Source of the DNA: Paramecium sonneborni
Taxonomy: Eukaryota > Ciliophora > Oligohymenophorea > Peniculida > Parameciidae
Assembly: GCA_905182985.1 (NCBI GenBank)
Contig: CAJJDN010000026.1
Span: 127,684-191,683, forward strand
Direction of reading: 5' to 3'
DNA: 64,000 nucleotides
The notes under the pieces are model-generated. The model had not been told where the DNA came from and did no database searches. It worked only from the letters and a program-made list of their open reading frames with translations. Each line of letters starts with the position of its first letter. Position 1 is the stretch's first letter. A program made the translations under genes and the position numbers. Below are positions 54,054 to 64,000 of the stretch, piece by piece.

Positions 54054-54386
54054 GAATAGTAATTAATTATCATAAAATGAAATTATGAATGTATAAGTAA
54101 TAAGAATTTTTGAATAAAAGAGAAATAAATAAAAAAAGTCTTTCTTATAAGTTATATATCAATATTTAAGATTAGATTATGTAGTAATAAGAAATTTATA
54201 GATAGATTTAAATGTATTTTGATAAATTGTAATAGAAAATCATAGAGAGATTATAGATTTATAATAGATATGATTTTATATAAATTAGATAAAAAGGATA
54301 GGGGATGGAGGGGATAATATATGTAAAAAAGAGTAATTGAATTGTATAAAATAAAGATTGATTATTAAAAATTTAAATATTATAGT
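54054..54386. other. Intergenic, no gene recognised
   Basis: About 330 bp between two plus-strand genes, AT-rich with several short AG-rich runs. No frame or RNA motif is supported. Confidence 0.4.
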
Positions 54387-55087
54387 ATGGGTGAGATAGT
54401 GCCAAATTAATTATTTGTGGCTGGTTATAGTCGTAATAAGATTTCAGATGATAAAGGTATAAAGGACATATTCAGGAAATATGGCAATATAAAAGAGGTT
54501 GCTTACAAAGGATCATATTCTTTTGTTGTATGATATAGTTTAATATGTTTATAAAAATAGACATTTTCATAAGAATAAGAAGCTGAAGATGCTCTTAAAG
54601 CATTGAATGGATGCGAGATTAATGGATAGAAATTGAAAGTAGATGTTGTGGATAATCGTAAAGGACGTAGAAATGGACCATAAGAGAAAGATGAATGTTT
54701 TAAATGTGGATAAGGTGGACATTGGTAATCTTAAAATAATATAATAATTATAGGGCTAGAGAATGTCCAAATAGATAATCTCCTAGAAGAAAAAGATATT
54801 CTGATTCTAAATCTAAGTATTATGATATTATTATATTAAATAGATATAGAAGGTCAAAAAGATCTAATTCAAGATCTCATTCACATTCTTCTTATTCATC
54901 TTCTCATTCTAGGAGAAGAAGAGATTCTAAAAAGAGAAATAGATACAATCGAAGAAGTAGAAGTCCAAGAAGAGATAATAGGAGAAAGAAAAGTACCAGT
55001 TCCAAAAGATCTAATACAAATTCAAGATCCAAATCATCAGTTAGCAATAAATAGAGATAGTCACATAAGTCATCATCTTCTAAATGA
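54387..55087 (+). CDS. SR splicing factor: RRM, zinc knuckle, RS domain
   Basis: Predicted 203 residues with introns of 33, 29 and 27 nt, in frame when spliced. The RRM has RNP2 LFVAGYS and RNP1-like YKGSYSFVTF, then ALKALNGCEINGQKLKVDV. A CCHC zinc knuckle follows, CFKCGQGGHWARECP (C-x2-C-x4-H-x4-C). The C-terminal 90 residues are rich in RS/SR dipeptides (RRSKRSNSRSHSHSSYS). This order is that of SRSF7/9G8-type factors and plant RSZ proteins. It would bind exonic sequence and help U1 and U2AF define splice sites. The 33-nt first intron is among the longest ordinary introns in the window and splits the RRM at RNP1. Confidence 0.88.
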
Positions 55088-55323
55088 GAAAGGATCAAAA
55101 ATAAAGAAAAAGAAATTAGAAATTAAATCAATCCTCTTCTTTCATCTTTCATTCCCTTTTCCCTATTATTTCTGACTGCTTTTACTCATTCAATACTAAA
55201 ATACATTTTATATGACAAATTCTTAAACCAATCATAAACTAATTTATTTATATATATAAATATATATATATATTATATTATATTATTATTATTATTATTA
55301 CTATTATTAATTCATTATAAAAT

Positions 55324-55887
55324 ATGAATGAAAGATTTGAGTAGAATCTATAATACATTCTTTCCACCTAATCTTAAACTCTTAATAAAAACTCACTTCT
55401 TAAAGGATAAATACAATTATTAAAATTACATATTACACAATAAAAATTAATCAAACAATAATTAGAATAATAATTCAGAGAAATTGAAAAAAAATAAGTT
55501 ATGCAAAATATTAAAGAAGAATAATAAAAATAAATTGAAGAAAAAGAAATATAATTGATTAAATAAAAAAAAGAACTTCATCTTAGATTAGATGCATGTG
55601 AAGATTTATAATTTGAAATCGAATAATAATATTAACATCTTAAAATACAATAAGAAAATTAAAAAATCTTAGATGAATCTATCAAAAGACTTATGGATTG
55701 TATTTAAAAATCTAAAAAATCACCACTTAAAAATTAATAATTTCATAATAGAGTAGCTACCTCACATTCATTCGATGATCGAATAAATCCTTTTGGATTT
55801 ATGGGAATGCTTAAGTCTAAAAATAATGTCGATGATTATATATAAAAAGTAGAAAAAATTAACACCTCTAGACTTTATGATCATTGA
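55324..55887 (+). CDS. Coiled-coil protein, hypothetical
   Basis: Intronless frame of 187 residues, MNERFEQNLQYILSTQSQTL to NTSRLYDH. Residues about 25-140 are a Q/E/K-rich coiled coil (KQVMQNIKEEQQKQIEEKEI). The last 45 residues, HNRVATSHSFDDRINPFGFM followed by GMLKSKNN, look like a short linear-motif region. No known domain is recognised. It is followed 70 bp later by exportin-1 on the same strand. Confidence 0.65.
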
Positions 55888-55957
55888 TTTATTAAACTAT
55901 TATATATATATATTTAATTATCATTCTTAATTTTAATTTCCTTATAATAATTAAAAT

Positions 55958-58900
55958 ATGGCTGAAGTCGATTATAATACTCTTGTTTAAGCAAGTCAAT
56001 TATTGTTTGATCACTCCTAACCCTTTAATGAATAAAAAGCTGTAGCTCTTGATCTTGTTACCTCTGGAATGAGATCTAGTAATATTTAAATTGTATTCAT
56101 TTCATATCATTTAGATCACTGCATGTAATAAAATTTGGGTAGATTTATAAAATGATTAATTCTTTTGGACAATGACAGATTAAGTCATTTTATTAAGCAA
56201 ATAAAATCAAACTAAATTTTTAGCTCTTAAAGTACTTGAAGAATAAATAAAATCTAAATGGAATTTAATTCGTGAAGAATCAAGATAAGGACTTAAAGGT
56301 TTTATTCTTAAATAATTATTACACTTTGGAGCCAAAGATTCACATGATTCAATAGAAGAATCTCTATTAAATCAAATAAATATGATTATTATATAAATTT
56401 TAAAACACGAATGGAAGACAACTTGGGTATCATTTATTCCAGAAATTTGTGAATTAAGTAAAACAGATTAAAACCTTTGTGAAAATAATTTAAAATTACT
56501 TAGATTATTAAGGTAAATTTTTTAAATAATTTAAATTTTAGTTAGGAAATTTTTGATTATTCTAAAAATTAATTAACAACACACTAAATTGTTGAACTTA
56601 AAAGCAATCTTCACAAAGAGTTTTAAATAATATTTGAACTTTGTTTCTTCTTGGTTTAAACATTTGTGGAAAAACAAAATATAAAAATTACGTTAATAAA
56701 ATAGACTTTAGAAACACTTTATACATATTTATCTTGGATTCCATTTGGATTTATCTTTATGACTTAATTATGTGAGATTTTAATTTAATTGTTTGATAAC
56801 AATCACTTTAGAAATCTCTCTATTAGATGTTTAACAGAAATTGTTATTTTAAAACTGGATTGTATTATATTTTAATATAAATTTATAGCTGATTAATAAA
56901 AGATGATTATTTAATAGTAAAAAATAGGAATAATTTTTGAAAAAATCTTAATAAAATTAAGATAAGTTTTTCCATGTGATTTTGGATTTTTAGGGGAAAG
57001 ATAAAGATTAAGAACAACAAGCAATACATAATTATAATTTTTTGATGATTTTTGTGCTATTTTAACTTAATTCTTTACAGGAATACTTAATTAACACTTG
57101 GATTGGTTAGAGAATATTTCAAAGACAAATCCAAATGTTATATAATTGGTTGATTATAGTTTATAATATCTAATTGGATTTTCTTAATTACCATTAGAAT
57201 AAAATTATAAGGTTTGTGCAGAATTTTGGTTTGATTTTACAAAGAGATTGTTAGATTAACCAATATAATTGCCAAAAGGAAATTAAATAATATTGAATCT
57301 TTATTCAAATGAAATGAATCCACCATCATTATAAAATAATAGTTATCCTAGAGTAATAATTTTATGAGTTTTTAATAATAGATTTTATGTGAATTAAGAA
57401 AGATAGTAGTGAGTAAAATGGCAAAACCATAAGAAGTTTTAATTAGTATAGATGAAACTGGTTAACCAATAAAGGAAGAATTACAAAATACCGAAAATAA
57501 TGCTTTATATGATTTATTAAAAGATCTTTTAATTAATTTAGCAAAATTAAATTGGACAAGTACAAAAGAGATTATTACTTAAAAATTGGATAAATAGGTA
57601 AATTAAATTAATTAATACTTAAAACGCATTAATAATGGCGTGCTTAAATAATTTATTGAGATATTATAAATGATCTCAATAAAGTTTAAATAAAAATAGA
57701 ATCATATCTATTTATAAATTTTATATTAATTTATTAAAATTATTTTTAGATGGATGGATCTGAATGGTCATTTGATAATTTAAATAGTATTTGTTGGGCA
57801 ATAGGTTCAATTTCTGGATGTTTACCAGAATAGGATGAAAAATAGTTTTTGATTCACACAATTAAAAATTTACTATCTCTTTGTGAAATTAAAAAAGGTA
57901 AAGAAAATAAAGCTGTTGTTGCTGCCAATATAATGTATGTTGTAGGATAATATCCAAAATTCTTAAGAAACAATTGGAATTTTTTAAAAACTGTTATAAA
58001 AAAGTTATTTGAATTTATGAGAGAATCTTTTCCTGGTGTTTAAGAAATGGCATGCAATACATTCTTAACAATAAGTTAAAAATGTGGAAAAGCATTTGTA
58101 ATTCGATAATAAATGTAGTTTTATTCATATTAAATTTTAAGTTAATCTGATTAATTAGAAAGAGAACCATATATTTGGGAATTAATTAGAAACATAAGAG
58201 ATTAAGTAGCTATATTGCAAGATTAATACAAATTAGTATATTATGAAAGTTTAAGTCATATGATTAAATTTGAAGAAGATCTTAATATTAAAATTCAATT
58301 AGTTAATAGTTTAGTCAAACATCTAAATGATTAATTGATTTAATATACTTCTTCTAATAATTATACTGATCTATTTAAAGATGAAAAAGTTTAACAATTT
58401 TTTATCTAATATTTCAGAATTCTTTAATAAATAGTATAACCAACTGGATATGCATTTACTTAATCATTAATTTAACTTTTACCTACTTATAATTAATTAT
58501 ATCTCTTTTATAGTCAAAGTATCTAATAGTAAGCAATGGGATAAGGAATTATTATTATGGGTTGGTATACTGTTAAAAAATAAAGAGCTGTTAAAAAAGA
58601 AATTTTAAAATTATATTCAGCATATTTTTAAAATAATGATCAATAATTATTAAATTAAAATTATTAATTAAAAACCTCATTAGTTTTACCTATATGTAAT
58701 CTCTTAGAAGAATATTAATAATCAATTGATGAATAAAAAGAGCCAGAATTACTATTGACTTTTAAAGTAATATTCATAGAGTTATATATTATTAGTATAT
58801 GCTTGAGAAATTTTTAACTCCAATTGAAGATCTTGTTCCTTTAATTCTAAAAGGCTTATTTGATGCTACAATTAGATTGATAAGCCAAGATTTTAATTCA

Positions 58901-59580
58901 TATCCTGATCATAGAATTAATTTCTTTGAATTTTTAAGATCATGTGTCTAATATCATTTATTAGGATTGTTTAATATGCCTTAAGATTAATTTAAATTAA
59001 TGATAGATTGTATTATATGGGCATTTAAACATTAAGTACCTAATCTATAAGAATTAGGATTGGATGTCTTATATTATATTTTATAAGTATTTATAATCTT
59101 CTTATATATTTAAAGTAAGTAAATAGTGATTTAATTGTTGCCAATCAATTTTATTCCCTTTACTATTTAAGACTACTAAAAGATATATTGGAAATTTTGA
59201 CTGATAATTTACATGCTAGTGGATTTAAACACCAAAGTTAAATATTAATGACACTCTTTTAAATTGCATCTAATCCATAAATAACCACTAAATTATCAAA
59301 TGAATAAGTTGGTTCAAACTTTGAGTATATTTCTTAATATCTCATAACATCATTATATGGTGCCTTCCCGAATGTAACTAAATAATAAACTGAATTGCAT
59401 ATATCTAGAATGTTTTAAAACTTAAATAATGCACACAATTTTAGAGTACATTTATTTATATCTATTTATTAGTAAGAACTTAGTGATTATTTAATCAATC
59501 TCAAGTAATTCTAAGAAAATCACGATCATCTAAAATAACAAGACTAATAACAAGATATTCAAAAATCAAATCCTTAATGA
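55958..59580 (+). CDS. XPO1: Exportin-1 (CRM1), nuclear export receptor
   Basis: Predicted 1110 residues. Six introns (22, 29, 29, 152, 29, 29 nt) are removed and 3333 coding nt remain, an exact multiple of three. Signature segments match CRM1: [53 protein letters not shown], then [20 protein letters not shown] and [20 protein letters not shown], and near the end IIWAFKHQVPNLQELGLDVL. It exports leucine-rich NES cargo, some RNAs and ribosomal subunits with RanGTP. At the position of the leptomycin-reactive cysteine (human 528, NVRACKAVG) the alignment suggests leucine. The fourth intron is anomalously long; see the separate entry. Confidence 0.93.
57598..57749 (+). other. Anomalous 152-nt intron of XPO1 with hairpin
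   Basis: Bounded by GT (57598) and AG (57749). Removing it joins KLDKQ to MDGSEWS, matching conserved CRM1 sequence (human KLHNQVNGTEWS), and restores the frame. It contains a perfect 11-bp inverted repeat, TTTATTGAGAT (57652-57662) and ATCTCAATAAA (57673-57683), with a 10-nt loop. Every other intron called here is at most 33 nt. Confidence 0.8.
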
Positions 59581-60013
59581 TAAGATATTAAATATAATAT
59601 AATAATTTTCAAATAAACAAAAAATAAAATCAATATTTATTTTTGATTTTTAAAATCCTTCTTAATCTTTAATCTAATTATATTTTTTTTATCAAAAATC
59701 TCTTATTCTTACAATTTTCATTTCTAGCCATAAATTTGGATTTATAATTATTATTGCATTCCAAATTAGACAACAAATTTAACTCTTTTTAGCAATAAAA
59801 AATATTATAATATAAAAATTGAAGTAAAGCTAATATAAAAATTACTGGAAAATTTTTTAATTTTGAACTTTAGACATCAGAATTAATTATTGAAAAAGTC
59901 TAAAGTTTTTTCTATCCAAGATAGACATTAAATCTCCAAATAATAATAATTTTCATGAATATTAATGAATTTTAGGATAATTAATTTACTATATTATTAA
60001 TTCTATTAAAACA
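59581..60013. other. Intergenic, no gene recognised
   Basis: About 430 bp after exportin-1, very AT-rich. No supported frame. It should contain the XPO1 3' end and the promoter of the next gene. Confidence 0.4.
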
Positions 60014-60736
60014 ATGTTAATAGGATTAAAGTCTTTTTTTAAATTATGAAGAGTAATAAATTATATCCCTAAGCAATTAATAAACAAGCGAATAGGCTAA
60101 GATAAGCACTTAATAAATGAATTGTAAAACTTTAGAACAGTAACTTAATTAATTTTTAATATTCTTAAGGAACTATATTGTTTGTTATTTTGATAGAATT
60201 AGGAACTTATTAAAATAAGGAAAACGACAATTTAAATATAATTTTTGAAAGTGTTAAAAGTTTGTCGATCAATAGCTTGGAATTAAAGAAGATACTCAGA
60301 GAGATTTCATATTAGTATTTATAAAGACAAATAATTAACTAAATACATATGTTGTTCGTTTAAATTGTTTCTCAAAATAATATTTTGCTAGGCTAATATG
60401 GAAATGATCACTAATCCAGATTAGAGAGGTACAAATATTTATTATTTTTAAAGGGTTAAAGATGATTTGTTAATCTTCTTTTTTAATGATTATCATCATG
60501 AATATTCCATCTAATTCAGCAAGAAAAGCAAATAAATTCCAATCATATTAAAGAAGCAAAAGGAAGACTATAGCAGAATCGATCTAATTCTTCTCAGATA
60601 TATACCTATTGAAGATTCTGATTAAGATGCATTATTTTAAAAAGTATTGGAAGAGATTCAAAGTCAATCTTAAGAATTTGAGAAACTATAGATCTATAAA
60701 GACATAATCCTTTCAATTTACAAGGAAGAATCCTGA
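60014..60736 (+). CDS. Hypothetical protein, exon structure uncertain
   Basis: The model uses introns of 21, 17 and 25 nt and gives 219 residues in frame. The C-terminal two thirds are convincing: ESVKSLSINSLELKKILREI, then, across the 25-nt intron, RLERVKDDLLIFFFNDYHHE and YSIQFSKKSKQIPIILKKQK. The 17-nt intron is below the usual minimum, so the first exons may be wrong. No known domain is recognised; the sequence is helical with scattered aromatic residues. The same frame resumes downstream of the TGA, so the gene may continue through a missed intron. Confidence 0.45.
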
Positions 60737-61295
60737 TTTATTATTTATAAACACTATTAGATTAGAAATCTTCTATTTTTCCATTTATTCCTCATAAAAT
60801 AAATGATTTGAAAAATAAAGAATATCTATTTCCTGGATTGTTAAATTACTTATGATGTTTAGTTGTCCTTTTCATTTTAAAAATTATCTACCAGATTTTT
60901 AAATCAATTGATAAATTTTCTTCTTAGAAAAAATTCAACAATCTCTTTTAATATTATATGTAGTCTAAACCTTTACATTTAGTTTTGGATCAAAATACCT
61001 TGGATTAAAAAATTATAATTATAGAAAATTAAGTTAATTATTTATATAATTTTATATACTTATTAAAAAGTGATGCTAATTCATAAATCGGATTAATAAA
61101 AATCATATATTATTTTTAAGCTAATTTTTAATCAAAAATATCTGTTTTTTAGCCTAGAAAACTAATATATATATTTAAATATTCAATTTAAAAGTTCAAG
61201 AAATATCATAGAGAGAGGAGTACAACTATGAAAAGATTTTAATTATATAATATTTGGTGATTATTATGAGTTTCATTTTTTTTTATCTTATTTTA
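60737..61295 (+). other. Coding-like region not resolved into a gene
   Basis: On the plus strand, the frame of the preceding gene stays open for long stretches here except for two TGA codons (60734-60736 and one near 60810). A coding-like stretch continues to about 61230 (for example KLSTRFLNQLINFLLRKNST). I could not find introns that remove both stops, nor an ATG that would start a separate gene. It may be a missed part of the upstream gene, an unannotated gene, or a decaying one. Confidence 0.3.
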
Positions 61296-62014
61296 ATGAA
61301 GAATAAAGATATTTATAAATCTCGATATTAAAAGATATTATCCTTATATAATTATTCAAAAAGACAATTATAATAAGGGAATAAATAATTTAAAACAAAA
61401 AACGATAAGATTAACAAAAGTTATCGAAAGTTAGTTGTTTTAATTAATGAAAAATAATATCTATAGACATATTAATTAGAAGTAGAGTTATAAGAACTTT
61501 ATTAAAAATTAAAATGGCTTTAATTAGATAAATTTTTTCCAAAATTAAAAATGATTTAATCTGAAGAACAACAATGCAGTAATAACTCAATTAATACTCT
61601 ACAATAATATGGAAACTAACTTGAATAAGCAATTATTTAAAAGCAATAATCAATTGAAGCTTAGAGGATTAGATTTTTTGAGATAATAAAAAAGTAAAAG
61701 ATTTAAAATAGATTAGGATTTCTTATGATTTTGATGTGCATAATATTGAACCTTAAGATATTGAGAAATATTTAAAATCTATAGCTTTGATAGATGAGGA
61801 TTTTGATGAACCATTAATAAAAAAGAAAAATAAAAATAATATAATTCGCATTAAAATGGTTTAAGAATAGTAAGTTACATAAGAAGTGCCATAAAAGTAA
61901 AAAAGAAAATATACAAAGAAATAAGGATCAGAGGAGAAACAATAATAAAAAAGAAAGAGAAGAACAAAAAAAGAAATGGAAAAAGCAAAAATTTAAGAGT
62001 AAACTTAATTATGA
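61296..62014 (+). CDS. Hypothetical basic/coiled-coil protein
   Basis: Predicted 231 residues with one 23-nt intron, in frame when spliced. The N-terminus MKNKDIYKSRYQKILSLYNY is followed by a basic stretch and then a Q/L-rich coiled coil (LEVELQELYQKLKWLQLDKF). A short acidic segment, SIALIDEDFDEP, precedes a strongly basic C-terminus (QKRKRRTKKEMEKAK) that could act as a nuclear localisation or nucleic-acid binding tail. A basic region before a leucine-rich coil recalls bZIP proteins, but the spacing of key asparagine and arginine residues does not fit well. Function is not assigned. Confidence 0.6.
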
Positions 62015-62139
62015 TTATAATATTTATCATGATATATGTTTGTTTTTATTGTTAAATAAATAAGTTTGATTAAATGAGAATAAAATAATTTAGAATTTTA
62101 TTAAAATTTATATTAAATCTCAATATTATTTCAATTCAT

Positions 62140-64000
62140 TCATATTCTTCTTGATTATATAACCTTAATAGCTTTTTAGACAACCTCTAAGATCGATGTT
62201 AGATTCAATGCTTTTAATTTATCTTCTGCTGCTTATTTATTCAATCCTAATCCTCCAATCATAGGTAGAGCAGCATTGACTACAGCTGCTAAAGTACCTG
62301 GTATAGCAAATGCTTGAACTCCTATTAGAATAAATGCCAAAACAATAACTAAGTAGATTATTAAAATAATCAGACCTTTTGTTAATAAAGGCTTAGATAT
62401 TCCTAAATATTCTAAACTTAAGAGCATTGTTTAGACAGATATTTCCTACATTATTTTTTTAAATTCATAGAAATCAATCATGCAACTCTAAATACTTACT
62501 TACTCACCTTTTATAGTTACTAAAACTTCTCTAAATTTATGTTCTGTTATTTCAATATTAATTCTTCTTAAAAATTCGATGACATCATAAGCTTTAACTG
62601 ATCTTTATCCATTTTTATCCAAAACTCTAAACATATCTTCATATTATAAATCTCGACTATCATTTAGCTTACTCATAACTGAATTCATGTATTACATAGT
62701 TCTAACTGTATTAGGATTTATTAATGAAGCCATTTTCTCTTTAATCAATTACTAAGGTGATTACAAGCCAATTTAAAAGTCTCTCATTAAACCTATTAAA
62801 AGCTAACTGTTTGATTATGATATTTTCATAACTTAAAAGAACTCTGATGTAATCTCATTAAATTTTTTATATTTGATAGCAATAATTGCTTCAATACATT
62901 TTATTAAAATTTATAAATCTTTTTCTGATTTTTACCCAAATAAAGGCTCTAAAACTGGTTTAACAGCTTTTAATAATTCGTATTCATTCATTTCTTTTTA
63001 ATCTTCCATTTATTTAATCAATTTTTATGCATTTGAAGCAATTTAAAAAAATTAACCGAAAGGAATACTTTAAAGTTTTTATCCATATATATCTGGATTA
63101 TTAAAGAATCCATTTTATATTTACATAGGTAAATCTTTTAGCATTTCTATTTTTTCAGTTTAGTAAAATAAGAATATCATTTTAATAATTTCTCCAATCT
63201 CTTTATAATTAGATAATAATGTAGAGATAGCTTTTAAGAACTTTTCATCTTTGATATCTTTTGGATCTGATAAACCACTAAACATAATAATTATAGCTTC
63301 AATAACTTCCTTTTAATTCTTTAAAGGATCTATTTTGGTGATTTCAGAAATAAATTATTTCAAAATTTTTTATTCTGGATCTGCATAAATTTTATTATTA
63401 AATAATAATTCGATTAAAGTTTGAATTATTATTTATTAAGGAGGTGGAAGTTATGAAATGTCAAACACTTTTCCTCTTATAAAGTCAACAAAAGTTTTTA
63501 GATCACTTTCTTAATTTTATTAACACCAAGCCAAAAGTGAATCTTTGTAAAAGCTAACATTTTTTTCTGTTATCGCTGATTTAGAGTTATTTTCTTCATA
63601 ATTAAATTCATAAAATTAATCTAAAATTAATTAGAAGTCATTAGATGATTTATTTTAAACATAGTCTTTAGAGAATTAAATAAATTAATTAAATGGTTCT
63701 CTAGCATCTTAGATAGTAGATCCTAACCATATAAGTGGATATAGTAAGACATTCATAATTTTTATTTAGTCAATTTAACTATTTGGATAATTAGATATAT
63801 AAGCATATGAGCTCAATGAAACTAAAATATTAGAATATTTTAAAAGATTTTACAAATTATGTTTCTACAAAATTTAATATGATTTATAAATTAGCACATT
63901 AATATTTTTAGAATGATCTACTTCAATAATTGCCTTAACAAATTCCCATGCATTCAAATTCTTATTATCTTAAAAGAATTCAATTTAACTTTCATATTAT
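62140..64000 (-). CDS. EF-hand protein with C-terminal membrane segment (partial, N-terminus off window)
   Basis: Minus-strand frame open to the right edge, about 620 codons visible; the start lies beyond 64000. Most of the visible part is helical (NLNAWEFVKAIIEVDHSKNI, KYSNILVSLSSYAYISNYPN). Near the C-terminus is an EF-hand-like pair: YEDMFRVLDKNGQRSVKAYD with VIEFLRRI, then EITEHKFREVL and IDFYEFKKIMQEI. A strong hydrophobic segment follows, GLIILIIYLVIVLAFILIG, then a second weaker one (GTLAAVVNAALPMIGGLG) and a short basic tail. The short standard-code ORF at 62233-62427 is only the membrane part of this gene. Calcium-regulated membrane protein is the broad inference; no family is named. 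Confidence 0.65.

Noticed and set aside
57598..57749. Retained internal eliminated sequence instead of an intron
   Set aside because: The ends do not fit the TAYAGYNR consensus and the GT..AG borders are good, so an intron is preferred. It is kept as an alternative in the findings because excision at TA would give the same product.
62233..62427. Independent 64-residue small membrane protein
   Set aside because: With TAA/TAG read as Gln the frame is continuous both upstream and downstream, and it is the C-terminal part of the EF-hand gene entering from the right edge.

Overview
The window looks like macronuclear DNA of a Paramecium-type ciliate. It is extremely AT-rich and genes are packed on both strands, often 30-50 bp apart. 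Long reading frames and conserved protein domains appear only if TAA and TAG are read as glutamine and TGA is the sole stop. Genes are interrupted by GT..AG introns of about 20-33 nt. For most multi-exon models below, the total length minus the introns I called is an exact multiple of three. Standard-code ORFs in this window are therefore mostly fragments or shadows.

Left part (1-16 kb), mostly minus strand: an FHA-BRCT-BRCT (nibrin-like) protein, a SET-domain methyltransferase with a long insertion, an EF-hand protein, two divergent MORN-repeat genes, a small single-pass membrane protein, an eIF4A-family DEAD-box helicase and small unknowns. Three single-N scaffold joints (8926, 12295, 20094) are each flanked by exact direct duplications of 1476, 1411 and 1128 bp. 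They look like unmerged contig overlaps, so several genes appear twice or as fragments.

Middle (16-36 kb): a RING-H2 protein, a carboxypeptidase S10-like protein, a gene-poor stretch, a WWE-ART ADP-ribosyltransferase, a GSK3 kinase, an 829-residue unknown protein, a small N-myristoylation candidate, an acidic coiled-coil protein and a 516-residue unknown. A U1 snRNA gene follows. Then comes a striking gene joining a VHS/ENTH-like N-terminus, a tract of about 270 glutamine codons (211 consecutive TAA) and an alpha-adaptin-type appendage domain.

Right part (36-64 kb): a tandem pair of paralogues of an unrecognised family, an N-myristoylation candidate, a 2351-residue TRANK1-like superfamily 1 helicase, a GIDE-domain protein without RING, a PUF protein, an SMP lipid-transfer protein with a long coiled coil, coiled-coil and GRIP-domain proteins, an SR splicing factor, exportin-1 with an anomalous 152-nt intron containing a hairpin, and at the right edge a partial EF-hand/membrane protein.

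The genes do not form an operon or one pathway. Themes that recur are membrane traffic (adaptin ear, GRIP, SMP), calcium and lipid anchoring (EF-hand, MG- N-termini), and RNA processing and export (U1, SR protein, exportin-1, PUF, eIF4A). All functional calls are from protein motifs read by eye; no database search was run.
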